A DNA stretch of 64,000 nt from Nocardia fusca NBRC 14340 (GTDB taxonomy: Bacteria > Actinomycetota > Actinomycetes > Mycobacteriales > Mycobacteriaceae), in assembly GCF_001618425.1 (NCBI RefSeq), contig NZ_BDCU01000022.1, positions 1-64,000 on the forward strand. The letters are read 5' to 3'. Every line of letters begins with the position of its first letter. The first letter of the stretch is position 1. The position numbers were made by a program, and so were the translations under genes. Shown here in pieces: positions 47,619 through 55,442 of the stretch. The notes beneath the pieces are model-generated. The model was given only the letters and a program-made list of their open reading frames with translations. It was not told where the DNA came from and made no database searches.

Positions 47619-47936
47619 ATGAGCGAGCACGACGCCGTCAACACCGCCAACGCGAACGCGGCCCGCGCCGCCGGGTGGCCGGAGACAGGGTCGCCCAAAC
47701 AGGTCGAGTGGGCGATCACCATCCGGGCGGACAAGATCCGCGAGATGCAGAACTCCAACATGAAGGGGATCGACCACGACTGGTACCGGGAGATCATGCT
47801 CCGCGAGACCTCCGCCGGCGCCTGGATCGACAGTCTCCGCCAGCCCTGGCAGGCCCGGTTCATTGGCAGCCTCACCCATGAGGAGCTGGAAGGGCTGAAA
47901 GCCAAAGCCGTGCAGGACGCTGCGCCGGCGGAGTGA
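47619..47936 (+). CDS. Small plasmid-type helical protein
   Basis: 105 residues, starting MSEHDAVNTANANAARAAGW, with WAITIRADKIREMQ and a late EELEGLKAKAVQD helix. The WPETGSPKQVEWAITIR segment resembles small proteins of unknown function on actinobacterial plasmids and phages. Divergent from the relaxase across the oriT-like region. Start at ATG 47619; ATG 47604 is the alternative. Confidence 0.65.
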   Translation: MSEHDAVNTANANAARAAGWPETGSPKQVEWAITIRADKIREMQNSNMKGIDHDWYREIMLRETSAGAWIDSLRQPWQARFIGSLTHEELEGLKAKAVQDAAPAE

Positions 47937-47971
47937 GTCGCCGAACTTCTGGCACGGTGCCCCGGCAACGA

Positions 47972-48008
47972 GAAGGTGGCGCGGACCTACGCGGTCTGCG
48001 CCACCTTC
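47972..48008. terminator. Bidirectional terminator hairpin
   Basis: Perfect 11-bp outer stem (GAAGGTGGCGC with its complement) continuing into GACC/GGTC, between two convergent small genes. Confidence 0.7.
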
Positions 48009-48050
48009 GCTGTGTTCAGTTGGTCGGTGTAGCCGATCCGGTAGCCGGGG

Positions 48051-48245
48051 CTACCCCTTTCCGGACTTGTTCTTCGTCGGGTCCACCAGCTTCCAGCCCT
48101 GGCCCGGCTTCGACGTCGGCGGCAGCTTCTTGCCCTTCACCCCGGTGGATTCTTTGCCGGTATGACCGCCGCGCGGGCCGACCTCTTCGTACTGCCCTGA
48201 GTTCGGAGCGGTATTACCGGGCTTCAATGGTTTCTTGGCAGGCAC
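48051..48245 (-). CDS. YjzC-like small basic protein
   Basis: 64 residues: VPAKKPLKPGNTAPNSGQYE, then VGPRGGHTGKESTGVKGKKL and a KPGQGWKLVDPTKNK end, matching the YjzC family pattern (Bacillus YjzC). Function unknown in the family; members are short, basic and Gly/Pro-rich. GTG at 48245 has AAGGAGGG six bases upstream, which settles the start. Confidence 0.8.
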   Translation of the reverse strand: MPAKKPLKPGNTAPNSGQYEEVGPRGGHTGKESTGVKGKKLPPTSKPGQGWKLVDPTKNKSGKG

Positions 48246-48314
48246 GATGGCCCTCCTTGTGCATGCTGAATGCCGCCCACCGCACATGCGATGAGCAACG
48301 AGGAGATGGCGCGA

Positions 48315-48348
48315 TATGCCGCCCAGGGCCCGAAGGCTGGGCGGCATA
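48315..48348 (-). terminator. Perfect 12-bp hairpin
   Basis: TATGCCGCCCAG and its exact complement around a ten-base loop, 15 bp past the stop of the 33-residue gene on the minus strand. No T run, but likely ends that transcript or forms its 3' structure. Confidence 0.65.
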
Positions 48349-48363
48349 CGCGAGTTCAGGGGA

Positions 48364-48465
48364 CTACCGCGGCTTCACCGGGCGAATGGTGATCTTGCGC
48401 ACCGGCCCGGGCAGCGTGATCGTCTTCTTCTGACCCGGTCGGATCGTGATTCGACGCGTGCTCAC
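48364..48465 (-). CDS. 33-residue basic small protein with perfect Shine-Dalgarno
   Basis: GTG at 48465 follows GGAAGGAGGT with a five-base spacer, an ideal ribosome binding site. The product begins VSTRRITIRPGQKKTITLPG and ends RKITIRPVKPR: three strand-like ITI/TITL segments separated by Pro/Gly turns, ten positive and no negative residues. Too short for normal gene callers. It is framed by a 12-bp hairpin downstream and another upstream. Nucleic-acid binding or a membrane-active role is conceivable; unknown. Confidence 0.6.
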   Translation of the reverse strand: MSTRRITIRPGQKKTITLPGPVRKITIRPVKPR

Positions 48466-48572
48466 CCTCTTACCTCCTTCCCGCCGATTCCGTGCCGGCG
48501 GGCTTCCCAATCCCTACTGGGCAAGCCCATCTGCGGTACGTTGGCGGGGCACCCCATCACAAGTGCATTGCC

Positions 48573-48611
48573 AACGAGCCTCACGCCGGAGCCCCCGATG
48601 TGAGGCTCGTT
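48573..48611. promoter_or_regulatory. Perfect 12-bp inverted repeat
   Basis: AACGAGCCTCAC and its exact complement around 15 bases, upstream of the 33-residue gene. It could be an operator for that gene or a terminator on the plus strand (followed by CTGTTC). Confidence 0.55.
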
Positions 48612-49090
48612 CTGTTCAAACGCTTCGACGAGATGAAGACTACCCCTTGGGGGTCGAATCGCCGAGCGCCACCACAACTTGTGTTTCACGCGTCGAATGC
48701 GCTACGAAACGCAAGTTTTCGAGATCACTCGACCGCGTGCGCCGAACGGACTTCAGTCACCGCAGCGATCTCCCCACCGGATCTGCGGGCGCCCTCGGGA
48801 CCAGGCCTCGGCGACACGCCGATTCCGGCACAGAACCCCATCGGATCACCGCGTTACTCTGGGGCCGAACACTATTTGCGCCGCTGGCCGCGGGCCGGGC
48901 TCTTGAGACCATCCACCCGATTCGGTTCCGGAGGCCCCGCCATGCTGGCATCACGCTATCCAGCTCCACCCAAAGTCCGAGGTGGCAGGCTGTTTCATCC
49001 CCTTCACCTATCTTCTGCGGCCATGCACACGAAAGATCGCCGCAGCATCGCGGTTTCCCCTGCCTGCACCCGGAACGGATGGGGGCAGGC
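48612..49090. other. Non-coding accessory stretch
   Basis: 480 bp with no convincing gene in any frame. A small ACCCC/GGGGT hairpin is at 48642-48654. It may hold the promoter of the 66-residue membrane protein at 49091. Confidence 0.4.
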
Positions 49091-49291
49091 ATGAATCTCT
49101 CTCCTGTGGTGATCGCACTGGTCGCCGCCACCGTCATACTGTCCAGCTGCATAGCCGGTCTCGGCGCGGTCATCCTGGCGCAGCGCCGGAACCTGGGCGG
49201 CACAGTCGCCATCGGCGCGGGGTTCGCGGCGGCGGCCACGGCGCTGCTCGTCGGGTGCTCGGTGGTCGGGATGATCGTCGACCTGTCCTGA
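49091..49291 (+). CDS. Small two-helix membrane protein
   Basis: 66 residues almost wholly hydrophobic: PVVIALVAATVILSSCIAGL, a QRRN turn, then GAGFAAAATALLVGCSVVGM. The positive loop suggests a cytoplasmic turn. Holin-like or regulatory membrane peptide by shape only. Followed by a strong terminator. Confidence 0.6.
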   Translation: MNLSPVVIALVAATVILSSCIAGLGAVILAQRRNLGGTVAIGAGFAAAATALLVGCSVVGMIVDLS

Positions 49292-49327
49292 GGATCATCC
49301 GCTTCGGTGTATGCGACCCTGAAATAC

Positions 49328-49360
49328 GAGAACCGGCCGGGTAACGGCCGGCCGGTTCTC
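49328..49360. terminator. Terminator hairpin
   Basis: Perfect 13-bp stem (49328-49340 with 49348-49360), seven-base loop, then TTTC. It serves the convergent genes ending at 49291 and 49376. Confidence 0.85.
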
Positions 49361-49375
49361 TTTCATTCGGGGATA

Positions 49376-49999
49376 TCAGGCGTCCAGCATCCAGAACCAG
49401 GGTGCCTGCTCGTAGCGCAGCCGGTCACGCGGGCGCCCGCTGTCCACCAGGATGTCGTCGACCTGGCGGCTCAGCGCGAGGTCACCGGGTTCTGACCACA
49501 TCGCGGTGGGTTCGACGGAGAACCGTCCGTCCAGCCCGAACCACAGGCAGACATCCATGTACGGGTAGAGGCCGTGAGCGTCCAGGAGCTGGTAGGCGGC
49601 GGTGATGCTGTTACCGCTGGCGCCCATGTTGGCCTCCAGCATGCCTTGGTCCCAGGTCAGATGGTCGGGGTCTGCGGTGATCAGCGTGGGCCAGTCGATC
49701 GGGTGATCAGTGCGGGCCCAGTTCGGCCACGGGCCTTCGGGGAGTTCCAGCGGTACGCCGGCCAGCGCGGCCGCCAGCGGGCCCGGCATCTCCAGCAGCA
49801 GTTCCACCGGCAGCAGGAACTCGGCGCCGTGCCCGCACGATCCGCCGCCCTCGGCACCGCCGAACGCGGCGACTCGCAGGGCGTCGGCCCACATCACCGT
49901 CTCCTGGCCGAAGTAGGACCGGCACTCGTCCCAGTCGCTCTGCGCGATATCCAGCACCTCCGGGTCGGCGGTGCGGAGGTTGTTTTCCCAGTTGATCAC
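49376..49999 (-). CDS. Hypothetical plasmid-type acidic protein
   Basis: 207 residues, Trp- and acid-rich (VINWENNLRTADPEVLDIAQ; WARTDHPIDWPTLITADPDH). A FGGAEGGGSCGHGAEF loop could be metal-binding. The GTG start has GGAAG five to six bases upstream. No family recognised; it lies just downstream of the recombinase operon on the same strand. Confidence 0.7.
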   Translation of the reverse strand: MINWENNLRTADPEVLDIAQSDWDECRSYFGQETVMWADALRVAAFGGAEGGGSCGHGAEFLLPVELLLEMPGPLAAALAGVPLELPEGPWPNWARTDHPIDWPTLITADPDHLTWDQGMLEANMGASGNSITAAYQLLDAHGLYPYMDVCLWFGLDGRFSVEPTAMWSEPGDLALSRQVDDILVDSGRPRDRLRYEQAPWFWMLDA

Positions 50000-50060
50000 T
50001 GGTCTTCCTTTCTTCGGTTTCCCGGCGCCCGGTCGAGCGCCGGCGGTTCTACGGGTCGCG

Positions 50061-50432
50061 CTACAGCAGCGCGTACTGCTCCTGCTCCTGGCCGAGGTAT
50101 CGCCACTCGATCCGGGTGACGGTGCTCTCCGGGGTGCAGCCCTTGTGACTGCCGCAGAAGAATTCGATGAACTCGGCCGGGCTCATCTCCGGGAACCCCT
50201 CGGCCAGGACCTCATCGGCAGTGATCTCGTCGAGGCGTTCCCGACGGACCGCGAGCACCCGCACATCCACGATCCGCACCAGCGGCTCACCGCGGCGACG
50301 GCCCATGACCTTGCGGCATAGGGTCAGCCGGTCTCCCGGCTGGAGGACGTGCCACCCCATCCGCCGGGTGACGGTTTTGCTTCATGCTCGGACCTGGGGT
50401 TCGGTCAGCGCTACTGACATGAGCCGTGCCAT
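50061..50432 (-). pseudogene. ASCH-domain gene interrupted by an in-frame TGA
   Basis: The first part (ATG at 50432, AAGGAG seven bases upstream) reads MARLMSVALTEPQVRA, then TGA at 50384-50382. The same frame continues SKTVTRRMGWHVLQPGDRLT and the body of an ASCH-like protein (EGFPEMSPAEFIEFFCGSHK, CTPESTVTRIEWRYL). Family members join these parts without interruption around a Gly-Ser-Lys-Thr-Val-Thr-Arg-Arg motif, so GGA to TGA is the simplest change. Translation from ATG 50360 would give a 99-residue protein lacking the first strand. ASCH proteins bind RNA or modified nucleosides. Confidence 0.65.
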
Positions 50433-50436
50433 GGGC

Positions 50437-51039
50437 TCACTCCTTCTCTTCCATCTCGATCTGGGTCTGTTCTGCGTCCTGGGCGAGGTAGCGGTACAAG
50501 GTGGCCCGCGAGACCCCGAATGCCTCGGCGACCTGCTCGATGGGCTGCTCCTCGCGCAGCGCGGCCCGGGCCATGGCGAGTTGGGCCGGGCTGAGCTTGC
50601 GCGGCCGGCCGGGCTGTTTGCCCTGGGCGGCAGCGACTTCACGCGCGTGAGCGGCCCGTTCCCGCATGAAGACGCGCTCCATATGGGCGAACAGCGCCAG
50701 CATCGCGACGCTGAGTTCGGCCATGCCTGAGGTGTCGGTGGTGTCGATCGGCAGCGGGTCCCGCAGGGTCTTCACCCCGATCCCGCGCTCGGACAGGTCG
50801 TGGATGACGTTGAGACACTCGCGCAGGTTGCGGCCGAGCCGGTCGAGGTTGGTAGCGACGATCGTGTCGCCCTCCCGCGCGTACTTCAGCATCTTCTTGA
50901 ATTCGGGCCGGTCGACCGTGGCGCCGGTCTTCTTGTCGGCGTAGACCCGGTCGGCGTCGATCCCGTGTTCGGCGAGTGCGACGAGCTGGCGTTCGAGGTC
51001 CTGGTGGGTGGTGGAGACGCGGGCGTAGCCGAGATCCAT
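50437..51039 (-). CDS. Hin-type serine recombinase (resolvase/invertase)
   Basis: 200 residues. The catalytic N-domain has S9 in GYARVST and the conserved ATNLDRLGRNL. The long E-helix follows, then a C-terminal Hin-type HTH (IEQVAEAFGVSRATLYRYL). The small size places it with resolvases and invertases, not large serine integrases. Starts right after the stop of the upstream gene (TAGATG) and runs into the ASCH gene, one operon. Candidate sites are at 51637 and 56611. Confidence 0.92.
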   Translation of the reverse strand: MDLGYARVSTTHQDLERQLVALAEHGIDADRVYADKKTGATVDRPEFKKMLKYAREGDTIVATNLDRLGRNLRECLNVIHDLSERGIGVKTLRDPLPIDTTDTSGMAELSVAMLALFAHMERVFMRERAAHAREVAAAQGKQPGRPRKLSPAQLAMARAALREEQPIEQVAEAFGVSRATLYRYLAQDAEQTQIEMEEKE

Positions 51040-51612
51040 CTATGCGACCACCTGTCCATTCTGGGCGTGCACGCTGTCGAGTGCTCGCGCGAACAGCAGT
51101 TCCTCTTTGTGCCGCAGCGCCACCCCGCGTTGTGCGGTGTGGACTGGTCCGCGACGCCCGTGCACGAGCACTCCGGCCTGGTGGAGGTGGGCGTGTATGA
51201 CCCAGATCCCGGCGAGGTTGAATTCGGCGAGCGTCAGGGTCCGCGGCCGGCGGGGCCCGGTGGCGATCCAGAGACCGGCGCCATATCCGGCCAGTGCGTC
51301 GAGGGTTTCCAGCGCGGTCGCGGCGCGGGTGGCGGTGGAGACGAATCCGACGATCGAGACGGCCGGGCGCGGTGGTGGTGCGCCGAGATCGGCGGTCCAT
51401 GCCTCCCAGAGAGCGAGGGTGGACCGGTCGAGCTCCGGACGCTGGCCCGCGGTCACGCGGTCGGCCCAGATGTGGGCATCGATGGTGACCATCGGGTGCA
51501 CCGTGTAGTCGCTGACCTTCGTCCTGGGAAGTACGACGCCGTTCCATCCGGCCGCGCGAACTGCGTCGCGGACGTGGTCGGGTACGCCGGTCGGAGCCGA
51601 ATTGCTTGTCAT
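51040..51612 (-). CDS. Hypothetical protein cotranscribed with the recombinase
   Basis: 190 residues. Starts MTSNSAPTGVPDHVRDAVRA; WNGVVLPRTKVSDYTVHPMV and GYGAGLWIATGPRRPRTLTL suggest an alpha/beta fold; HAHLHQAGVLVHG is a His-rich strand. No domain recognised. Its stop touches the recombinase ATG. The longer GTG start at 51627 is possible. Confidence 0.65.
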   Translation of the reverse strand: MTSNSAPTGVPDHVRDAVRAAGWNGVVLPRTKVSDYTVHPMVTIDAHIWADRVTAGQRPELDRSTLALWEAWTADLGAPPPRPAVSIVGFVSTATRAATALETLDALAGYGAGLWIATGPRRPRTLTLAEFNLAGIWVIHAHLHQAGVLVHGRRGPVHTAQRGVALRHKEELLFARALDSVHAQNGQVVA

Positions 51613-51636
51613 ACCTGCCTCGCTCACCTCGAAACT

Positions 51637-51672
51637 GTCTCATAATTTTACCATGTGACGAGATTTTGAGAC
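51637..51672. repeat. Imperfect inverted repeat upstream of the recombinase operon
   Basis: GTCTCATAA at the left and TTTTGAGAC at the right, 36 bp overall, flanked by CGAAA/TTTCG. It is AT-rich in the centre, as resolvase subsites are. Half-sites resemble those of the site at 56611. Confidence 0.45.
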
Positions 51673-51984
51673 GGAATTTCGAGATAAGAATATGCGACTA
51701 GTTGACGTGGGATTACCCTCCGGCACCGGCGGTCTCGGCCGGGTGTCTCGAAACCTTCACACAGCTCATGTCAGGTTTTTTGCAGGCATAGGCGCCCGTG
51801 CCCGAAGCTGCACCCCGCGTGCGGCGACCGCGGAGATCGGCGAAGGCGTTACGAGTAGGTACCAGATTGACCGGCACGTGAAAACTGCCATCGGACCAGC
51901 GGGTTCACGATGCTCGGGTGTGGGTTTGGCGTGGGATGGTCCGCCTGATAGCCTGTCTCATCAGGAGGATCTGTGTCCTCAACC

Positions 51985-52012
51985 AGCCTCAGTCTGCGGA
52001 CTGAGGCTTTTT
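51985..52012 (+). terminator. Intrinsic terminator / attenuator hairpin
   Basis: Perfect 10-bp stem AGCCTCAGTC with GACTGAGGCT, four-base loop TGCG, then TTTT. A textbook intrinsic terminator located 75 bp upstream of the membrane protein gene at 52086. Confidence 0.85.
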
Positions 52013-52040
52013 GTTTCCCACAATCGAACCAACATCTGAA

Positions 52041-52063
52041 GCCCTCGGCGCCGTGCCGGGGGC
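52041..52063 (+). terminator. Second hairpin in the same leader
   Basis: GCCCTCGGC with GCCGGGGGC (one mismatch), loop of five, then TTTCGTCGTTTT, ending 10 bases before the GGAGG of the next gene. A possible second attenuator or translation-control stem. Confidence 0.6.
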
Positions 52064-52085
52064 TTTCGTCGTTTTCGGAGGTCTC

Positions 52086-52358
52086 TTGTACAGCAGCATC
52101 GTTCATGCCCTTAGTTCGACCGCGGCAGCCGGTGTATGGCCGGCAGTCCTCTTTCTCGCCGCCATCACGCTGGTGACGGTTACTGCCTTGTTCCGGGCAC
52201 CACGAAGCGAGGCTTCGAGTATCTTCGCGGCGTTCGCGGCCGCGTTCGGGTTCCGGCGTCTCGGGAGGCAGGGCGAGGAGGCAGGTCCCAGCGGGGATCA
52301 CACCCCTTTGGCCACGGAATCTTCCATGCAGTCGATGGAGTCGGGAGAGACCGAATGA
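52086..52358 (+). CDS. Small membrane protein with TTG start
   Basis: 90 residues: one to two hydrophobic segments (GVWPAVLFLAAITLVTVTAL; FAAFAAAFGF) and a polar tail. TTG at 52086 has GGAGG four bases upstream, better than any ATG or GTG in frame. The stop overlaps the next start (ATGA), so it is coupled to the zinc-cluster protein. Unknown function. Confidence 0.6.
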   Translation: MYSSIVHALSSTAAAGVWPAVLFLAAITLVTVTALFRAPRSEASSIFAAFAAAFGFRRLGRQGEEAGPSGDHTPLATESSMQSMESGETE

Positions 52359-52963
52359 GCGAGCGCTTCGCGAATCGCGGTCCAGTGGAAAGGGCGATCA
52401 CCTCGTCGGAGGCTGCGCAACAGTTCTTCCGACTCTTCACCGACAATTTCGAACGTGAATTTCGTTCTCCAGAGACGCAGAACGAAATCGAACGCCTACG
52501 CCAAGCGGCTGGGAAGTGGCGTCAAGACCACATCGCACGGAACTTCCGGAGCATCGTGTGGGGGATCATCCTGGCGATACTGAGCCGCAGAGGAGAGCTG
52601 AGTTCGATGCTCGCTGAGCTGGACTCCGCCGCGCGTGATCGAATGCTCCAGCGGATCGGGGACTTCGCCGCGGATATCGCTGAGCCCACCATCGGGATAG
52701 AGTCGATGCCGATCACCTGGTGCGAGCACCATGGCTACACCTCTTCACTTGGGCGTCGACGCTGCCAGGAATGCCCGTGTGAGCTGCCTGTTCGGTACAG
52801 TCTCGATCGGTCGGACACTGAGATCTGGACCGAGATCATCTACCGCCGACGCATATACCCGCAGGCGCCGGGTCGACGTCCCAAGTACTGCAGCAATGCC
52901 TGCCGACAACGCGCATACCGGCAGCGGCTGCGGGTCGCCAAGATCCAGCAGGCCAGGAAGTGA
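52355..52963 (+). CDS. Unknown protein with two Cys clusters
   Basis: 202 residues. Helical N-terminal half (AQQFFRLFTDNFEREF; QNEIERLRQAAGKWRQDH) with a hydrophobic helix FRSIVWGIILAILS. A middle cluster reads CEHHGYTSSLGRRRCQECPC. The C-terminus GRRPKYCSNACRQRAYRQR matches the N-terminal zinc element of the TetR at 29661. It may be a membrane-linked, zinc-stabilised nucleic-acid-binding protein. GGGAG precedes the ATG. Coupled to the 90-residue membrane protein. Confidence 0.7.
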   Translation: MSERFANRGPVERAITSSEAAQQFFRLFTDNFEREFRSPETQNEIERLRQAAGKWRQDHIARNFRSIVWGIILAILSRRGELSSMLAELDSAARDRMLQRIGDFAADIAEPTIGIESMPITWCEHHGYTSSLGRRRCQECPCELPVRYSLDRSDTEIWTEIIYRRRIYPQAPGRRPKYCSNACRQRAYRQRLRVAKIQQARK

Positions 52964-53011
52964 ATGTGGTTCGGGTCGTACCAAAGCCCGGGCCCCAGTA
53001 ACCCGAGTCTG

Positions 53012-53405
53012 TCAGCCTTTTGTGGTCATCTCCGGAAGGTACTTGTACAGGGTGGTCCGCGAGACTCCGAGCAGCCGCGCGATCGAGGACACCGACTCGT
53101 CGGGCCGGGTCAGCAGCGCGCGGGCTTGCCGGATCTGCTCCTCGCTCATGGCCGGTGGCCGGCCGAGGCGCTGTCCGCGGGCCCGGGCGGCGGCGAGGCC
53201 TTCGTGGGTGCCCTCGACGATGAGCTCGCGGATGAACTCGGCCAGCGCAGCGAAGACATGGAACACCAACCGGCCACCGGGGGTGGTGGTGTCGAGGGCT
53301 TCATGCAGGGACCGGAACCCAATACCGCGGCGGCGCAGGTCGGCCACGATCGAGATCAGGTCCTGCAGGGAGCGGCCGAGGCGGTCGAGCGATTTATTGG
53401 ACAGT
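53012..53405 (-). pseudogene. 5'-truncated serine recombinase
   Basis: Homology begins at about KSLDRLGRSLQDLI and continues through the E-helix to a Hin-type HTH (SSIARLLGVSRTTLYKYLPE). The first ~65 residues, with the catalytic Ser, are missing; upstream codons in this frame are antisense to the start of the gene at 53469. It cannot catalyse recombination but might still bind DNA if translated. Confidence 0.8.
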
Positions 53406-53468
53406 TGGAATGCTTCGGTAGGGCGGATGACGAGTCGCGGGACCGGGCACAACTGGTAGAAAGGCTCG

Positions 53469-55442
53469 GTGCCACCCGAATTCACCGCGCCGTATGGCCT
53501 GGAATGGTCGTCTGAGCTGGCAAGAACTGTCGTGCGGGTTCTGAGTGGCCTGGTCGATACCCATGGTGACAATCCGATCCAGGCTCCCTACCATTTCGCT
53601 GTAGTCAGCCGCATCCTCGCAGGCAGTGCAGATACCGAGTTGGTCGAGAACGCCGACACCGTCGCTGCCGCACTGAAACTGGGGAAAATTCAGTGGGCTC
53701 GCCTGGTCGGACGGATAGGGGGCGTGGCCCTGCGAGCCGTTTCCCCGGTCGTCTCCGATGAAGAGCGGACCGCACTGCTGCGTTTGCTGGAGGTGTGGTC
53801 GCATACCCCCATGGCCGACCGGACCGCCCGGTTGCGCCGCGGGGCGACGAGAACTTCGACCACCTCCATCCGGACCGGGACCGGCGCAGTAGTGGTTCTC
53901 GGCCTGGCTTACTCCGGTGGCGCGCCCCGGCCGTTCGTGGACCGGGCATTCGGTCCTGACGACCCGCCGATCCTCGGCGAGGTCGACCACGTCGCCGAGG
54001 CGCCCCTGGTATGGGGCGATGCCGATCAACTCGCCCGGCTGATCGCATCGGTTCGGGAGAACGGACCGATCCGCTGGGATCGGAAGGCGGTGGATTTCCT
54101 CGCCGAAGCCATCGGCGTACCCCGGGGGACCGCGGCGCTGTTGCTGGCGGGGGCCCTCATCCGTTCCACCGGTGGCGGCGAATTCCCGACCGTGCACCAG
54201 CGCAAACGCCTCGGGCTCACTGTCGGCGAGGTCGAATCCGCGGCAGCGAAGGAATTCCGTGGACTCGACTGTGACACTCGGCTGGACCTACTCGCGACAG
54301 CTCTGCCCGAGGACCCGGAAATTCTGTGGGAGTCCGATGGTCTTCACCGCGTCGCCGAACGGATAGTGCCGGTCTGGCATCAGAGGTTCGGACGCAGGCC
54401 CGCGGTGCCGGTGACCACTCTCACGGCCGTCGACTCACTGCACTGGAACACCCCGGCCGGCGAGCTGTCCTCCTGGCTGGCCGAGCCGCACAACGAATCA
54501 TTGCTGACCGATGATCTACCTACCTGGGTGAACGATTACGGGAACGGATGCAACCCACGTGCTGAATGGGTGCGCTTCACAGCGATAGTCGAGTCCGTCA
54601 CGGCCGGCCTGCGCTTGGCCTACGCCGAGCTCCCCGCCGGTGACCCGGTGCGCGATGGCGTTCCACAGGCCCGGGACCTGCTCCTGCGCCGTCTGGACAA
54701 TCCCGGCCTGCTGCTGCGCAGCCCGGCCCGCCACCTGGATTCGGACACCGTAACCGGCAGATTCGGCACCACTCCCTATCTTCGCCTGGCCGAACACGAC
54801 GCCGATTTCGTCGACGACGGGCTCACCATCATTCGAATCGACAGAGCGGGAAAGCCCGAACTGTTCTTCCGGCCTGCTGAACTCGACAAAGACGAGCGAA
54901 CCGATCACCTCGACCGCACCGTAACCGACCACCTCGATACCGATCTGGCCCGAGTCCGCCGACTGCGAAGTGACGCGGCCCAAGCCCTGGCGCAACGCAT
55001 CCGCGCCAACGCTCTACCCCAAGGAGACTACGAAACCAACCCTGCGGCTTCCGCACCTGATCTGGTACGGGAGGCCGCCGACGAGCTCGGCTCGACCACC
55101 GACGCCGCCGCGCTCTATCTGCAACTTCTGGCCCTTAGCGAACCCACCGATCACAATGTCCGCACTTGGAACCACTGGAGCCGGACCCGGCACAAGAAAG
55201 CCGGCACCGAACTCCTGGACCGGAAGCTGGTGGTGCACGGCTCACGAACCCGCGCCAACCGCACGCTGTTCCTACCGGGCGAGTGGATCGAATACGACTG
55301 GCTCGGCTCCGGCTCCCCTCGCGAAAAGTTCAAGGATAACCTGACCGCCGCCGCCGAAACCGCCGATCGCCCCGTCGGTTTCGACTGGTGGCTGCTGCCG
55401 GCCCGCTTCGCCTTCGCCTGGAACAACCGCCCGACATCCTGA
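53469..55442 (+). CDS. Large unknown protein, possibly N-terminally truncated
   Basis: 657 residues, mixed alpha/beta, no signal or membrane segment. Notable stretches are YHFAVVSRILAGSAD, PIRWDRKAVDFLAEAIGVPR, LGLTVGEVESAAAKEFRGLD and a C-terminus rich in Trp/Phe (FDWWLLPARFAFAWNNRP). It resembles the C-terminal part of large uncharacterised actinobacterial proteins I remember only loosely. The start near a truncated recombinase makes loss of its N-terminus plausible. GAAAGG is near the GTG. Confidence 0.65.
   Translation: MPPEFTAPYGLEWSSELARTVVRVLSGLVDTHGDNPIQAPYHFAVVSRILAGSADTELVENADTVAAALKLGKIQWARLVGRIGGVALRAVSPVVSDEERTALLRLLEVWSHTPMADRTARLRRGATRTSTTSIRTGTGAVVVLGLAYSGGAPRPFVDRAFGPDDPPILGEVDHVAEAPLVWGDADQLARLIASVRENGPIRWDRKAVDFLAEAIGVPRGTAALLLAGALIRSTGGGEFPTVHQRKRLGLTVGEVESAAAKEFRGLDCDTRLDLLATALPEDPEILWESDGLHRVAERIVPVWHQRFGRRPAVPVTTLTAVDSLHWNTPAGELSSWLAEPHNESLLTDDLPTWVNDYGNGCNPRAEWVRFTAIVESVTAGLRLAYAELPAGDPVRDGVPQARDLLLRRLDNPGLLLRSPARHLDSDTVTGRFGTTPYLRLAEHDADFVDDGLTIIRIDRAGKPELFFRPAELDKDERTDHLDRTVTDHLDTDLARVRRLRSDAAQALAQRIRANALPQGDYETNPAASAPDLVREAADELGSTTDAAALYLQLLALSEPTDHNVRTWNHWSRTRHKKAGTELLDRKLVVHGSRTRANRTLFLPGEWIEYDWLGSGSPREKFKDNLTAAAETADRPVGFDWWLLPARFAFAWNNRPTS

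Noticed and set aside
47255-47968. Upstream extension of the relaxase frame
   Set aside because: Open only because of the pyrimidine-rich minus strand; no coding character, and relaxase homology starts exactly at 47254.
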